DNA of 36,356 bases from Natronospirales bacterium. Lineage in GTDB: Bacteria; Pseudomonadota; Gammaproteobacteria; Natronospirales; REEB76. Made by a program: the position numbers and the translations under genes. Positions 1 to 10,156 of the stretch are shown piece after piece. The stretch is from positions 1 through 36,356 of the forward strand of contig JAKAXB010000018.1 of assembly GCA_021816765.1 (NCBI GenBank), written 5' to 3'. Every line of letters starts with the position of its first letter. Position 1 is the first letter of the stretch. Under the pieces are notes generated by a model, which was not told the DNA's origin, ran no database searches, and worked only from the letters and a program-made list of their open reading frames with translations.

Positions 1-2
1 TC

Positions 3-107
3 GCCAGACTGGTGATTCACTATCTCCATAAACGATTGCCGGGCGACTGCTTCGAAACCGCCGGCCAGCTTGCCGCAAACTACTTCCAGTCTGTGCTTGA
101 GATATGA
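3..107 (+). CDS. C-terminal end of an unrecognised protein (cut by window edge)
   Basis: An open frame enters from the left edge and runs 34 codons to TGA at 105-107. It encodes a moderately hydrophobic, helix-like tail ending in ...YFQSVLEI. It is too short to assign to a family. The upstream part of the gene is outside the window, so neither the start nor the function can be judged. It could be a chance open frame. Confidence 0.35.
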   Translation, partial: ARLVIHYLHKRLPGDCFETAGQLAANYFQSVLEI

Positions 108-120
108 TTTTGTGGGGATA

Positions 121-135
121 GGTCAGGATCTGACC
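121..135. repeat. GGTCAGGATCTGACC small palindrome
   Basis: This 15-bp imperfect palindrome (six paired bases per arm) sits just after the left-edge frame. Similar GGTCAG...CTGACC elements occur beside REP-associated transposase genes in Proteobacteria, from general recollection. Here only the short element is visible and no transposase remains in the window, so it may be coincidence. Confidence 0.25.
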
Positions 136-303
136 CTATGTCTTTTTTACCAAGCGTTCAAGCGATGACTTTTGATAGATGAATCATTTCGGTTTCGCGA
201 CTCGATAGTGCGGGGGGGGGCAGGACATGACAGTTCAATTGACGATTCGGCGTCAGCACCAGCGTTGGCGGATGGAGATGTTTGTTTGCCCTGACTCCAT
301 TTC

Positions 304-741
304 CTATTCGCCGAATGGATCCACCACTGTGAGGAAAGGGAATCGGTGAAAATCCGTGTCCCGCGTCCAGATCCGCTCGATGCCATGCTCGCGCATCAGC
401 ACGGCCGTGTGGGCGTCATGCAGGACATTGCCGCGCAGATGCGGCAGATCGGCAATGACTTGTGCAAGCGCGGCCGCGTGCTGCTCACCGGCCACCAGGA
501 CGCCAACGGCAGGCGCGGCCAGCACGGCGTCCAGAAAGCGCCAAGCGTCCGCCGCCGACCAGGGTTTGCGGAACACCCGGGCGTGCGTGGTCACGCGCAG
601 GAATTCGTAGCAGATGCTCCAGGTCAGATACCACGGTGAGGTCTGCCGCCGCCAGCGTTCGAGCCGGGCACGGCAAGGTTCGTGATGCTCGGAATCCCGG
701 TCTGCCGCGTAGATCAGGACATTGGTATCGACGACGAACAC
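304..741 (-). CDS. vapC: VapC-type PIN-domain ribonuclease toxin
   Basis: This 145-residue protein is the likely toxin of a type II toxin-antitoxin pair; family members cleave tRNA or rRNA. The PIN acidic residues are visible: D5 in the opening VVDTNVLIYAAD strand, E46, D109 in VLHDAHTAVL and D128 in WTRDTDF. The HDAH and RDTDFHRF segments resemble the Mycobacterium-type PIN subgroup. The start is GTG at 741, directly abutting the antitoxin stop (TGA then GTG), so translation is probably coupled. Length is normal for VapC and nothing looks broken. Whether it is active here is unknown. Confidence 0.85.
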   Translation of the reverse strand: MFVVDTNVLIYAADRDSEHHEPCRARLERWRRQTSPWYLTWSICYEFLRVTTHARVFRKPWSAADAWRFLDAVLAAPAVGVLVAGEQHAAALAQVIADLPHLRGNVLHDAHTAVLMREHGIERIWTRDTDFHRFPFLTVVDPFGE

Positions 742-975
742 TCAGCGGTCGTCCATGGCCTTGAGCAGCGCATCGTGGTCGGCGACGTCCACTCTGTGCC
801 CGCCGCTGCCCAGTTTCGGAAGCGGCAGCAGCGCCGCTCCGGGGCCGGAACGCCCGGAACGGAAAAGCAGGCGCAACGCGGCCTCGACCAGCTCGGACAT
901 GGTGCGCTGCTGGCGCGCCGCTTCGTGTCGAAGTTTGGCCATTACGGTATCATCAATATTGAGCGTGGTTTTCAT
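742..975 (-). CDS. vapB: VapB-type antitoxin (ribbon-helix-helix)
   Basis: This 77-residue protein has an N-terminal MKTTLNIDD strand followed by two helices (VMAKLRHEAARQQRTMSELVEAALRLLF), the usual ribbon-helix-helix DNA-binding fold of VapB-like antitoxins. The C-terminal part should wrap the toxin. I chose ATG at 975 because the family begins at this strand; an upstream in-frame ATG at 1020 would add 15 unrelated residues. It precedes vapC with no gap, the classical antitoxin-first order. By family rule the pair represses its own promoter, presumably just upstream of 975; no operator was identified. Confidence 0.8.
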   Translation of the reverse strand: MKTTLNIDDTVMAKLRHEAARQQRTMSELVEAALRLLFRSGRSGPGAALLPLPKLGSGGHRVDVADHDALLKAMDDR

Positions 976-1220
976 ATGGAAAACCATACGTGAGATATGG
1001 CTATCTGTCAATGCGATCACACCGGCCGGATTCCCGGTGACAACCCAGGAACGATAAACTTCTGAGCTTCACGGCCCTCTTGAAGTGCCATCACATCTTT
1101 CAGGATGGCGAGTATTCATGCCATTGCTGCCCGTGAGAATTCTTTGGGGGCAGAACGAATCGCCATGTTGTGGCGGAACGAGACCGAAAGCCGGTTTACC
1201 AGGCGGACATGCCGCGGCGA
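976..1220. other. Intergenic gap with no supported gene
   Basis: This 245-bp stretch lies between the vapB start and the stop of the membrane-protein gene. Short frames on both strands have no recognisable content. It must hold the vapBC promoter. No clear terminator or repeat was seen. Confidence 0.4.
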
Positions 1221-1784
1221 TCAGCCGGCCGTCGCCGGCGTCTCCATGTCTTCACGCCGCAGATGCCGCGACTTCCACAGGATGGCGGCGTAATAGCATA
1301 CGTAATAGCCCACCAGCACGAAAAAGATGGCGACGGTGAGCGGCCGCTCAGGCAAGGCGCCGAACGTGCCGGGAGACATCCCTCCGGATTGCATGGTGTT
1401 TATCCTCAGACTGGGGTAGAACACCAGGAGGTCGTAGAGGAACCGGCCGAGGAACACCGCAAAGACGATCAGACCGGTGTAGGTGTGCGGGATGTAAAAC
1501 AGAGTGCCGTCGCGCTTCTCGAAGCGCGTGTGCCGGATACCCCAGACGGCGAGCACCACACCCACGCCGAGCCCACCGGCGAGCGAAGCGGCCAGCGTTG
1601 CGGACAAGAGCGCGCCCGGCAGCAGCAGTACGGCAATGAGCGTAAGGACCGCGATCCGGAAAATCATGCGCCGCGGCCGCAACGGCTGGTGTCCGAAGCT
1701 GCGCCGGAAGCGCCGGTACATCACGAACAATACCAGCGCAGCGAGGAACAGCGTGCCCGCGATTTCCGTCAGCATGGGAGGCAT
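1221..1784 (-). CDS. Small integral membrane protein, possibly CcdC/DUF1453-like
   Basis: This 187-residue protein has about five hydrophobic segments: TEIAGTLFLAALVLFVMY at the N-terminus, two near residues 45-85, then IVFAVFLGRFLYDLLVF and LTVAIFFVLVGYYVCYYAAIL near the C-terminus. An Arg-rich loop (RRFRRSFGHQPLRPRR) follows the first helix. The start at 1784 is supported by an AAGAGAG ribosome-binding stretch about 8 bp upstream. It is the last gene of a minus-strand run after ferrochelatase and the VOC protein. The arrangement resembles the CcdC/DUF1453 family, but this is a resemblance only and the role is unknown. Confidence 0.65.
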   Translation of the reverse strand: MPPMLTEIAGTLFLAALVLFVMYRRFRRSFGHQPLRPRRMIFRIAVLTLIAVLLLPGALLSATLAASLAGGLGVGVVLAVWGIRHTRFEKRDGTLFYIPHTYTGLIVFAVFLGRFLYDLLVFYPSLRINTMQSGGMSPGTFGALPERPLTVAIFFVLVGYYVCYYAAILWKSRHLRREDMETPATAG

Positions 1785-1833
1785 GGGGTAACTCTCTTTT
1801 GAGCGCGACGCACTGTAACACGCAGGGCGATGG

Positions 1834-2544
1834 TCAGTAATCCGTGTCGCGCAACAGCAGGCGGGTGCGCTCCGGCGCGCTGAGCTCCAGTGCCGCCGCC
1901 CCGTCCCAGTCGTGCATCGGCATCGCGTCGAGACCGCGCGCTGCGAGTCGCGCTGCACTGTCCGCCAGCCGCTCGCACACGAATACCAGCGTCGCTGGCG
2001 GCGGCGCGGCGCGCTGCAACCCCACGTTGAGATGCTCTACGGAAAGCTGCGCGCGGGCAGCGGACGGGCTTTGATCGCCGGTGGGCAGGAAGCCGAGCTG
2101 TTCCCAGAACCGCCCTTCAGCGGCGGGATCGGGCACCGGCAGCCGATATTCGCGGAAATATCCGCAGAGCGAATCGTTGCCCGACACCGGTTGCAGTGGC
2201 GAGCAGGTGCGCGCCTCAAGCAGCGTGATCATCTGGCCCGACGGCGTACAAAATCCCACCTCGTTGAATTCCTCTTCGTCGAGTTTGCGGAAAGAGAACC
2301 CGACGCCGAGCGTCTCCAGATCCTGTATATGGCTGCGCAGATCCGGCAGCACGAACGTGAGGGATGGCGAAGGGAAATCGTAGCGGTGCAGGCCCAGATA
2401 CAACCGGCCATCGGAAAGCACGGCATACGGGTGCTGCCAGGTCTCACCGACCGGCACCTGCTGCAAACCGAGTCGCTCGTAGAACTGCACCGAGGCCAGA
2501 ATATCGGGTGTGGTAATGCTGATTTCGAGGAACGTACCCAGCAC
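1834..2544 (-). CDS. VOC superfamily (glyoxalase/bleomycin-resistance-like) protein
   Basis: This 236-residue protein carries two tandem VOC half-domains. The first runs from FLEISITTPDILASVQFYERLGL to about residue 110; the second starts at YFREYRLPVPDPAAEGRFWEQLGFLP. Each shows the beta-alpha-beta pattern with the conserved FYERLG or FWEQLG helix. Such proteins bind a metal and act on small molecules or bind drugs; the substrate is unknown. GTG at 2544 is preferred because a TGAGG stretch, formed partly by the hemH stop, sits just upstream, only 8 bp from hemH. It is therefore co-transcribed with ferrochelatase. Confidence 0.8.
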   Translation of the reverse strand: MLGTFLEISITTPDILASVQFYERLGLQQVPVGETWQHPYAVLSDGRLYLGLHRYDFPSPSLTFVLPDLRSHIQDLETLGVGFSFRKLDEEEFNEVGFCTPSGQMITLLEARTCSPLQPVSGNDSLCGYFREYRLPVPDPAAEGRFWEQLGFLPTGDQSPSAARAQLSVEHLNVGLQRAAPPPATLVFVCERLADSAARLAARGLDAMPMHDWDGAAALELSAPERTRLLLRDTDY

Positions 2545-2552
2545 CGCGCACC

Positions 2553-3542
2553 TCAATCCGCAAGTGCGCACTGTACAACATCCGCCAGCGCCGCCACGTG
2601 ATCACGGCGTGCGTTGAGTGCCGGGATGTAGCGCAGTTCGGCACCGCCGGCTTCGCGGAACACCTCGGCATAGCGCAGCGCAATCTCCTCGAGCGTTTCC
2701 AGACAGTCGGCCGCGAATCCCGGGCACACTACGTCCACGGTTTTCACACCTGTGGCGGCAAGGGTTTTCATACTCTCGTCGGTGTAGGGCGTAAGCCACT
2801 CCGCGGGTCCGAAGCGCGACTGGAAGGTCAATTGCCAGGCAACCTCCTTGAGACCGAGCGCGGCGGCGAACAGACGCGCGCTCGTCGCGCACTGACCGGG
2901 ATACGGGTCGCCCCGGTCCGCCACCTGTCTGGGAATGCCGTGGAAGGACAGGAGCAGCTTCTCGCCGCGGCCGTGGGTCTGCCAGTATTCGCGTACGCTC
3001 ACCGCGAGTGCCGCGATGTATCCCGGATGATCCTGGTAACTCTTGATGAAACGCACCTCCGGGGTCCATCGCAGATTCCCCAGCGTGCGCGTCAGCGCCT
3101 TGCGCGTCGAGCCGGTGGTGGCTTCGGCATACTGGGGATAGAGCGGCAGCACTGCGAGGTGCGTGACGCCGGCCGCGCGCAGTTCCGAAAGTGCCGCATG
3201 CAGCGAAGGCTTGCCATAACGCATGCCGAGGGCCAGCGGCCAGAAATTACCGGTGCGCGTGGCGAGTTCCGTGCCGAGGGCGGCGGCGATGGCACGGGTG
3301 TGGACCAGGAGCGGGGAACCCGCCGGAGTCCAGATGCGGGCATAGGCTTCGGCAGACTTTGCCGGGCGCGTGCGCAGCACCAAGCCGTGCAGAATGGGCC
3401 ACCACAGCAATCGCGGCAGCGTTACTACATCGGGATCGGCAAGAAATTCCCCCAGATACCTGCGCAGCGCCGGCGCCGTGGGCGCATCCGGGGTTCCCAG
3501 ATTGCTGACCAGCAGGCCGGGGAGTTCAGAAGGCCGGTTCAT
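2553..3542 (-). CDS. hemH: Ferrochelatase
   Basis: This 329-residue enzyme inserts Fe2+ into protoporphyrin IX, the last step of protoheme synthesis. The N-terminal GLLVSNLGTPDAPT strand, the catalytic LLLSFHGIP motif (H201) and VVCPGFAADCLETLEEI (about 271-287, with the metal-handling Glu residues) are all present, and the length is normal for the family. It heads a minus-strand run with the VOC gene. Heme supply fits the many redox genes to the right, but nothing in the sequence links their regulation. The gene is divergent from mscL. Confidence 0.96.
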   Translation of the reverse strand: MNRPSELPGLLVSNLGTPDAPTAPALRRYLGEFLADPDVVTLPRLLWWPILHGLVLRTRPAKSAEAYARIWTPAGSPLLVHTRAIAAALGTELATRTGNFWPLALGMRYGKPSLHAALSELRAAGVTHLAVLPLYPQYAEATTGSTRKALTRTLGNLRWTPEVRFIKSYQDHPGYIAALAVSVREYWQTHGRGEKLLLSFHGIPRQVADRGDPYPGQCATSARLFAAALGLKEVAWQLTFQSRFGPAEWLTPYTDESMKTLAATGVKTVDVVCPGFAADCLETLEEIALRYAEVFREAGGAELRYIPALNARRDHVAALADVVQCALAD

Positions 3543-3565
3543 GGCGGGGCATGATACCAGCCCGC

Positions 3566-3593
3566 TTGCTTTGCTGAACCGCGCGTTTATACA
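3566..3593 (+). promoter_or_regulatory. Candidate sigma70 promoter for mscL
   Basis: TTGCTT at 3566-3571 and TATACA at 3588-3593 are separated by 16 bp, close to the sigma70 consensus, about 65 bp upstream of the mscL start. It is a match by eye and not proof of use. Confidence 0.35.
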
Positions 3594-3658
3594 GTGAGCC
3601 GCAACGGGCGGCCTCGCGGTCGCCGGGTCGCTCCATCCATCGGAACAGGGGAATTACC

Positions 3659-4114
3659 ATGTCCATGCTGTCGGATTTTCGTCAGTTCATCATGCGCGGC
3701 AATGTCGTGGACATGGCCGTGGGCATCATTATCGGCGCCTCATTTGGCAGCATCGTCAAGTCCCTGGTGGACGACGTGATCATGCCGCCCATCGGCATGC
3801 TGCTCGGCAACGTGGATTTCTCCAACCTGTTCGTGGTGCTCAAGGACGGCACCAAGGTGCCGCCACCCTATGCCAATATCGCCCAGGCGCATGCCGCCGG
3901 CGCGGTAACCCTGAACTATGGCCTGTTCATCAACACCGTCATCACCTTCATCATCGTCGCCATCGCGGTATTCATTCTCATCCGCGCCATGATGCAGGTG
4001 CAAAACAGGCTGACCAAGCCCGCAGCGGCGGCCACCACCAAAGAATGTCCGCAGTGCTATTCGACCATCAATATCAAGGCGACACGCTGCCCGAACTGCA
4101 CGTCCAGCCTCTGA
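3659..4114 (+). CDS. mscL: Large-conductance mechanosensitive channel MscL with a four-Cys tail
   Basis: This 151-residue inner-membrane channel opens under membrane tension to release solutes during hypo-osmotic shock. The N-terminal FRQFIMRGNVVDMAVGIIIGASFGSIVKSLVDDVIMPP (amphipathic helix plus TM1) and TM2 (FINTVITFIIVAIAVFILI, about residues 88-106) are clear. The C-terminus after about residue 121 is not the usual charged helical bundle alone: it ends with CPQC and CPNC pairs spaced like a small zinc ribbon. Similar Cys tails occur in some other MscL proteins, from recollection. ATG at 3659 is followed by a second Met; either could start. Confidence 0.95.
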   Translation: MSMLSDFRQFIMRGNVVDMAVGIIIGASFGSIVKSLVDDVIMPPIGMLLGNVDFSNLFVVLKDGTKVPPPYANIAQAHAAGAVTLNYGLFINTVITFIIVAIAVFILIRAMMQVQNRLTKPAAAATTKECPQCYSTINIKATRCPNCTSSL

Positions 4115-4128
4115 TTTTGTTTTCTGAA

Positions 4129-4162
4129 AAAGCTGGCTGCTGTAAAAACAACAGCCGGCTTT
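4129..4162. terminator. Bidirectional hairpin terminator between mscL and the thiolase gene
   Basis: AAAGCTGGCTG (4129-4139) pairs with CAGCCGGCTTT (4152-4162), an 11-bp stem with one G-T pair. It lies between two convergent genes. Read on the minus strand the stem is followed by a run of T, so it should end the thiolase transcript well; the plus-strand T tract is poorer. Confidence 0.7.
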
Positions 4163-4186
4163 CTCGTGCTCAGAACTGCAATCCGG

Positions 4187-5476
4187 TCAGCGTTCAAGAA
4201 TGGCGGTGACGCCCATGCCGCCGCCGGTGCAGATGGAGATGAGACCTCGACCCTTGCCTTTCTGGGCCAGTAATTTGGCGAGTCCCGCGACGATGCGCCC
4301 GCCTGTGGCGCCGAAGGGGTGCCCCAGCGCCACGCTGCCGCCTTTCACATTGAGCTTGTTACGGTCTATGGAGCCGAGCGCTTCCTTGCGACCCAGGCGC
4401 GTGCGGCAATAGTCCGCCGATTCCCAGGCCTTGAGGGTGCACAACACCTGCGCGGCGAAGGCTTCGTGGATCTCGTAGAAATCGAAATCCTGCAGCTTCA
4501 ATCCGGCGCGATCCAGCATCTTCGGCACCGCATACGTCGGCGCCATCAGCAGACCTTCACGTGGTCCGTTCATACCGGCAAAATCCACGCCCGCCACGGC
4601 GAAATGGGTGAGATAGGCCTGTACCGGCAAGCCGTGGGACTTCGCCCAATCCTCCGAACTCAGCAGCACCGCCGAGGCACCGTCGGTGAGCGGCGTGGAA
4701 TTGCCGGCGGTGAGCGTGCCGTTTCCCGTCCGGTCGAATACCGGCTTGAGTTTGGCGAGTTTCTCCAGCGTCGTATCCGCACGCACCGTGTTGTCGTGGT
4801 CTATGCCGTTGAAAGGCGCTACCAGATCGGCGTAAAAACCGTCCTTCCAGGCCGCCGCCGCCTTCATGTGACTCGTATAGGCAAGTTCATCCTGCTCCTG
4901 TTGCGTCAGTTTCCATTCCTTCGCCATGAGTTCGCAGGACTGGCCCATGGACAGGCCGGTGCGGGACTCCGTGACGGCGGGAAAATGCGGTTTGAGGTCG
5001 CTGGGACGCCAGCGTGACAGAGCTTGCAGACGCTGGCCAAAGGTCCTGGCGCGGTTCATGTCCAGCAGGATCTGCTGGTAATGACGTCCGAAGACGATGG
5101 GCACGTCGCTCGCCGAATCCACGCCTGCGGCAATGGCGCTGTCGAGTTCACCGAGCGCGATACGGCTGCCCAGTTCAATGACGGTGGAGAGTGACGTACC
5201 GCAGGCCCGGTCCAAGTTGTGTGCTGGCGTATGCGGATCCAGGCCGCTGCCCAGCACCGCTTCGCGCGTCATGCTCCAGTCGCGTGAATGCTTCATCACC
5301 GCGCCGGCGGCCGCGTCTCCCAGGATTTCGCCCTTGAGATGGTATTTCTCCACCAGCGCTTTCATTGCGGCAGTCAGCATTTCCAGGTTGCCGAGGCGCA
5401 GGTAGTTTGTATTCATGCGGCAGAACGGGATGCGCATGCCGCCGAGGATGGCGATGCGGCGGGGGGTAGTAATCAT
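4187..5476 (-). CDS. Acetyl-CoA C-acyltransferase (FadI-like thiolase)
   Basis: This 429-residue thiolase should cleave 3-ketoacyl-CoA with CoA in fatty-acid beta-oxidation, or run in reverse for condensation. The catalytic residues are visible: nucleophilic C92 in LDRACGTSLS, H386 in GHPFGATGGR and C416 in ICTGGGMG. The usual NEAFA loop reads HEAFAAQ. Length and the opening PRRIAILGGMRIPFCR match the FadI/long-chain type better than the AtoB type. It stands alone without a FadJ-like hydratase partner. Start ATG 5476; GGAGG-like bases sit just upstream on the minus strand. Confidence 0.9.
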   Translation of the reverse strand: MITTPRRIAILGGMRIPFCRMNTNYLRLGNLEMLTAAMKALVEKYHLKGEILGDAAAGAVMKHSRDWSMTREAVLGSGLDPHTPAHNLDRACGTSLSTVIELGSRIALGELDSAIAAGVDSASDVPIVFGRHYQQILLDMNRARTFGQRLQALSRWRPSDLKPHFPAVTESRTGLSMGQSCELMAKEWKLTQQEQDELAYTSHMKAAAAWKDGFYADLVAPFNGIDHDNTVRADTTLEKLAKLKPVFDRTGNGTLTAGNSTPLTDGASAVLLSSEDWAKSHGLPVQAYLTHFAVAGVDFAGMNGPREGLLMAPTYAVPKMLDRAGLKLQDFDFYEIHEAFAAQVLCTLKAWESADYCRTRLGRKEALGSIDRNKLNVKGGSVALGHPFGATGGRIVAGLAKLLAQKGKGRGLISICTGGGMGVTAILER

Positions 5477-5611
5477 AATGAGCCTCCAGGCTGAAACCGG
5501 AACAGGCGCTGGCGCGCCGGGTGAGGTATCGAGGATACCTTAATGATGCCACAGCCGCCCTGCCCGGGACCAAAGTGCCTGCTATGATGCCGTGCCGCAC
5601 CGGTCCGTGCG

Positions 5612-7033
5612 GTGTGCACCGCGCAACCCGCGCCTACGGATTCCAAATTGACGACTGCCGAGGCACCCGCGCCAAACCGGAATCCGCGTTGGCCACAGCG
5701 ACGCAGGGAGGTATTCGGCATCCTCACCATCGGCGGGCCGCTCATCATCCATAACCTGGCGCTCATGGGCATGCAGTTCACCGACACGCTCATGGCCGGC
5801 AGGCTTGGCGCCGGAATCCTGGCAGCGGTCGCGGTGGGCGCCAATGTCTGGTCGCCGGTGTTCCTGTTCCTGCTCGGCATCCTCATGGCGCTGTCGCCCA
5901 CGGCGGCGCACCTGCACGGCGCGGGACGCGATCGCGAGATCGGCCGCTACGTGCGGCAGATGGCCTGGCTATCGCTGCTGCTCGCCGCGCTGGGCTGGCT
6001 GGCGCTGTGGCACGCGGCGGCGTTCCTGCGCGCCATCCACATCGAGCCGCCGATCATTCCCACCGCGGCGGCCTATCTGCGGGCCATGGCCTGGGGGTTA
6101 CCGGGCGTGTGCCTTTACCAGGTACTGCGTTTCACCAGCGAAGCCATCGCCCATACCAAGCCGATGCTGGTGATCGCCATCGGCGCCCTGGTGGTCAACG
6201 CCATTCTCGATTACGTGCTCATGTACGGCAAACTGGGTATGCCGGCCCTGGGCGCCGTCGGCACCGGTTACGCCAGCGCCATCGCCATGTGGTGCATGTT
6301 CCTCATGCTGTTCGTGTATGTGCGGCGTCGCAGCATTTATAGGCCGTTCGAGATCTTCAGCCATTTCGAGTGGCCCGACCGGCGCGTGCACGGCGAACTG
6401 CTGCGGCTGGGCGTGCCGATTGCCATCAGTATCTTCATGGAGGTGACACTGTTTTCCGGCGTGGGCCTCATGATGGGCACGCTCGGCACCGACATCGTCG
6501 CCGCCCACCAGATCGCGCTCAATTTCTGCTCCATCGTGTTCATGATCCCCATGAGCCTGGGGTTCGCCATTTCGGTGCGCGTGGGTCAGGCGCTGGGCCG
6601 CGGTGACCCACGCGGCGCGCGCCTCGCCGGCATCACCGGCATCGCTTTGTGCGCGGGCTTCGAGGTGCTCTCGGCCTTGAGCATGTTGCTGTTCCCGCGT
6701 TTGATCGTGGGCGTGTACACCCGTGATCCCCAGGTGATTCCCATCGCCGTGGGCCTCTTATATATGGGTGCGATATTCCAGCTTTCAGACGGTCTGCAGG
6801 CCAGTGCCGCCGGGGCGCTGCGCGGCTACAAGGACACGCGCGTGCCGATGCTCATCACCATTGTGGCCTACTGGCTGGTGGGATTTCCGCTGGCGTGGCT
6901 GTTCGGCATCCCGTTGCATCTGGGGCCGCAGATGATCTGGGCGGGATTCATCGCCGGACTCACGGTGGCGGCGGTGCTGCTGCTGCTGCGGTTTCTCCGG
7001 TTCAGCCGTGCCGCGCTTGGCAGTAGAGCGTGA
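5612..7033 (+). CDS. MATE family multidrug/cation antiporter (NorM-like)
   Basis: A 473-residue, 12-helix inner-membrane exporter arranged as two six-helix halves. The first begins at LTIGGPLIIHNLALMGMQFTDTLMAGRLG, the second at LLRLGVPIAISIFMEVTLFSGVGLMMGTLGTDIVAAHQIALN, which are the two MatE repeats. Family members expel drugs or metabolites using Na+ or H+ gradients. The frame opens with GTG at 5612; TTG at 5648 (giving 461 residues) is an alternative because the first dozen residues are not conserved in character. It is divergent from the thiolase gene. The substrate cannot be inferred. Confidence 0.9.
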   Translation: MCTAQPAPTDSKLTTAEAPAPNRNPRWPQRRREVFGILTIGGPLIIHNLALMGMQFTDTLMAGRLGAGILAAVAVGANVWSPVFLFLLGILMALSPTAAHLHGAGRDREIGRYVRQMAWLSLLLAALGWLALWHAAAFLRAIHIEPPIIPTAAAYLRAMAWGLPGVCLYQVLRFTSEAIAHTKPMLVIAIGALVVNAILDYVLMYGKLGMPALGAVGTGYASAIAMWCMFLMLFVYVRRRSIYRPFEIFSHFEWPDRRVHGELLRLGVPIAISIFMEVTLFSGVGLMMGTLGTDIVAAHQIALNFCSIVFMIPMSLGFAISVRVGQALGRGDPRGARLAGITGIALCAGFEVLSALSMLLFPRLIVGVYTRDPQVIPIAVGLLYMGAIFQLSDGLQASAAGALRGYKDTRVPMLITIVAYWLVGFPLAWLFGIPLHLGPQMIWAGFIAGLTVAAVLLLLRFLRFSRAALGSRA

Positions 7034-7131
7034 CCACCCGGGCCCGGCAGGAAGTTCAATCGGAAAAATAGCGATACTATTACTATTAAGCCTTCGTGCC
7101 ACCACTTCATCTGCACGTTGAGGACAAAGCC

Positions 7132-9217
<2,086 letters not shown>

Positions 9218-9271
9218 AACCGTCCCCGGCTGCGGAATTGCCCGGTGCCGCGTTTGCGGCTGTTTGGCCAT

Positions 9272-9308
9272 GCCGGGCTGGCTTGCAATTCGCCCCGGGC
9301 CAGCCGGC
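9272..9308. terminator. Hairpin between convergent genes
   Basis: GCCGGGCTGGC (9272-9282) can pair with GGCCAGCCGGC (9298-9308), about 10 bp with one bulged G, followed by AAATTTC. It sits after the aldo/keto reductase stop and before the stop of the convergent secreted-protein gene. The T tract is weak, so terminator use is uncertain. Confidence 0.4.
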
Positions 9309-9338
9309 AAATTTCAAACCGGAAACCGTCAAAACCGG

Positions 9339-9830
9339 TTAATAGTGCGGCATTGGATGCGCTTCACTTTCCGGCATGGCCGATGAGTGGTGCACCATGA
9401 TGCACCACTTCCCATGCTGTTTCTCATACACGAAAGTGTAGCGCGCCCTGACCTCTTCCGGTTTGCCGTCTTTCACAAGATGAAACGTGTAAATGCCGGA
9501 GTCGATCGCCGTGTCCGGACCCAGGACACGAATGAACATCGTGTTGATCCGCCCTATCGGCTTGAGCTGCAGGAAGTGTGCGAAATAATCCACGATTTCG
9601 CGGTGGTTGCTGCGGATCGTATTCGATAGTGTTGGAATCAGTATTCCGCCGGGCTCGCAGTAGAGTGCGGCGACTTTCTCGGCATTCCCGGTTTTCAGGG
9701 CATCGTTCCAGACATTGAACTGCTGCGCGACCAATGCCTTGCTGGGCAGGCGGCCTTCTTTGGCCACCGACGTTGCAGGCATTGTGGCGATGGCGACCAG
9801 CAGCAGTATGGAAAAGACGGCGGTTTTCAT
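9339..9830 (-). CDS. Secreted SnoaL/CaMKII-association-like protein (SgcJ/EcaC type)
   Basis: This 163-residue protein has a signal peptide (MKTAVFSILLLVAIATMPATSVA) and a mature NTF2-like fold: LVAQQFNVWNDALKTGNAEKVAALYCEPGGILIPT, REIVDYFAHFLQLKPIG and the final strand RYTFVYEKQHGKWCIMVHHSS. This matches the SgcJ/EcaC or DUF4440 group, whose members usually have no proven reaction. The start at 9830 follows GGGAGGGG. The C-terminus is His/Met-rich. It is probably periplasmic. The surrounding genes do not suggest a pathway. Confidence 0.78.
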   Translation of the reverse strand: MKTAVFSILLLVAIATMPATSVAKEGRLPSKALVAQQFNVWNDALKTGNAEKVAALYCEPGGILIPTLSNTIRSNHREIVDYFAHFLQLKPIGRINTMFIRVLGPDTAIDSGIYTFHLVKDGKPEEVRARYTFVYEKQHGKWCIMVHHSSAMPESEAHPMPHY

Positions 9831-9975
9831 GTCCCCTCCCGATCTCATTTCGTTGCTGTTATGCAGGAAGCTCACACAAGTGTTGACTCTATAAGGGTTT
9901 AATTTGGGGCGCAATCTTTTCACGCCGGCGCCTCACTGGTGCGTTCGATGACCGGGCGGCGCACGGACACAGCAC

Positions 9976-10156
9976 TCAGTCTGCCGACGGGGGCGACAGC
10001 GGCTTGCGCAGGAAAATGCGGGCGATTTCCAGGCCGTGGGACATGCGGCAGGTTCCGGAACCGGTGCTGTGGTATCCGTAGCGTTCATAGAAACGCTGCA
10101 TGGATGGCCGGGACATCCCGCTGCACCGTCTGGCGGAGGGTCGGCGGTTGTGTCAT
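9976..10156 (-). pseudogene. GNAT acetyltransferase remnant with its centre deleted
   Basis: ATG at 10156-10154 opens a frame reading MTQPPTLRQTVQRDVPAIHAAFL then TGA; that opening looks like a GNAT N-terminus. In another frame just downstream the sequence reads MQRFYERYGYHSTGSG...LEIARIFLRKPL to TGA at 9978-9976, the typical C-terminal strand and helix of GNAT enzymes. About 100 residues between them, including the acetyl-CoA loop, are missing. The start overlaps the methyltransferase stop (TGATG), so the intact ancestor was translationally coupled to it. Confidence 0.7.

Noticed and set aside
121..135. GGTCAGGATCTGACC palindrome as proof of a REP transposon
   Set aside because: Only one short copy and no transposase seen, so kept only as a low-confidence repeat.
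1170..1802. 210-codon plus-strand frame opposite the small membrane protein gene
   Set aside because: Composition (Arg, Gln, Glu, His) is typical of an antisense membrane-protein shadow; the minus-strand frame has clear helices and a ribosome-binding site.
4319..5017. 232-codon plus-strand frame opposite the thiolase gene
   Set aside because: Shadow caused by high GC at third positions; the thiolase on the other strand has catalytic residues.
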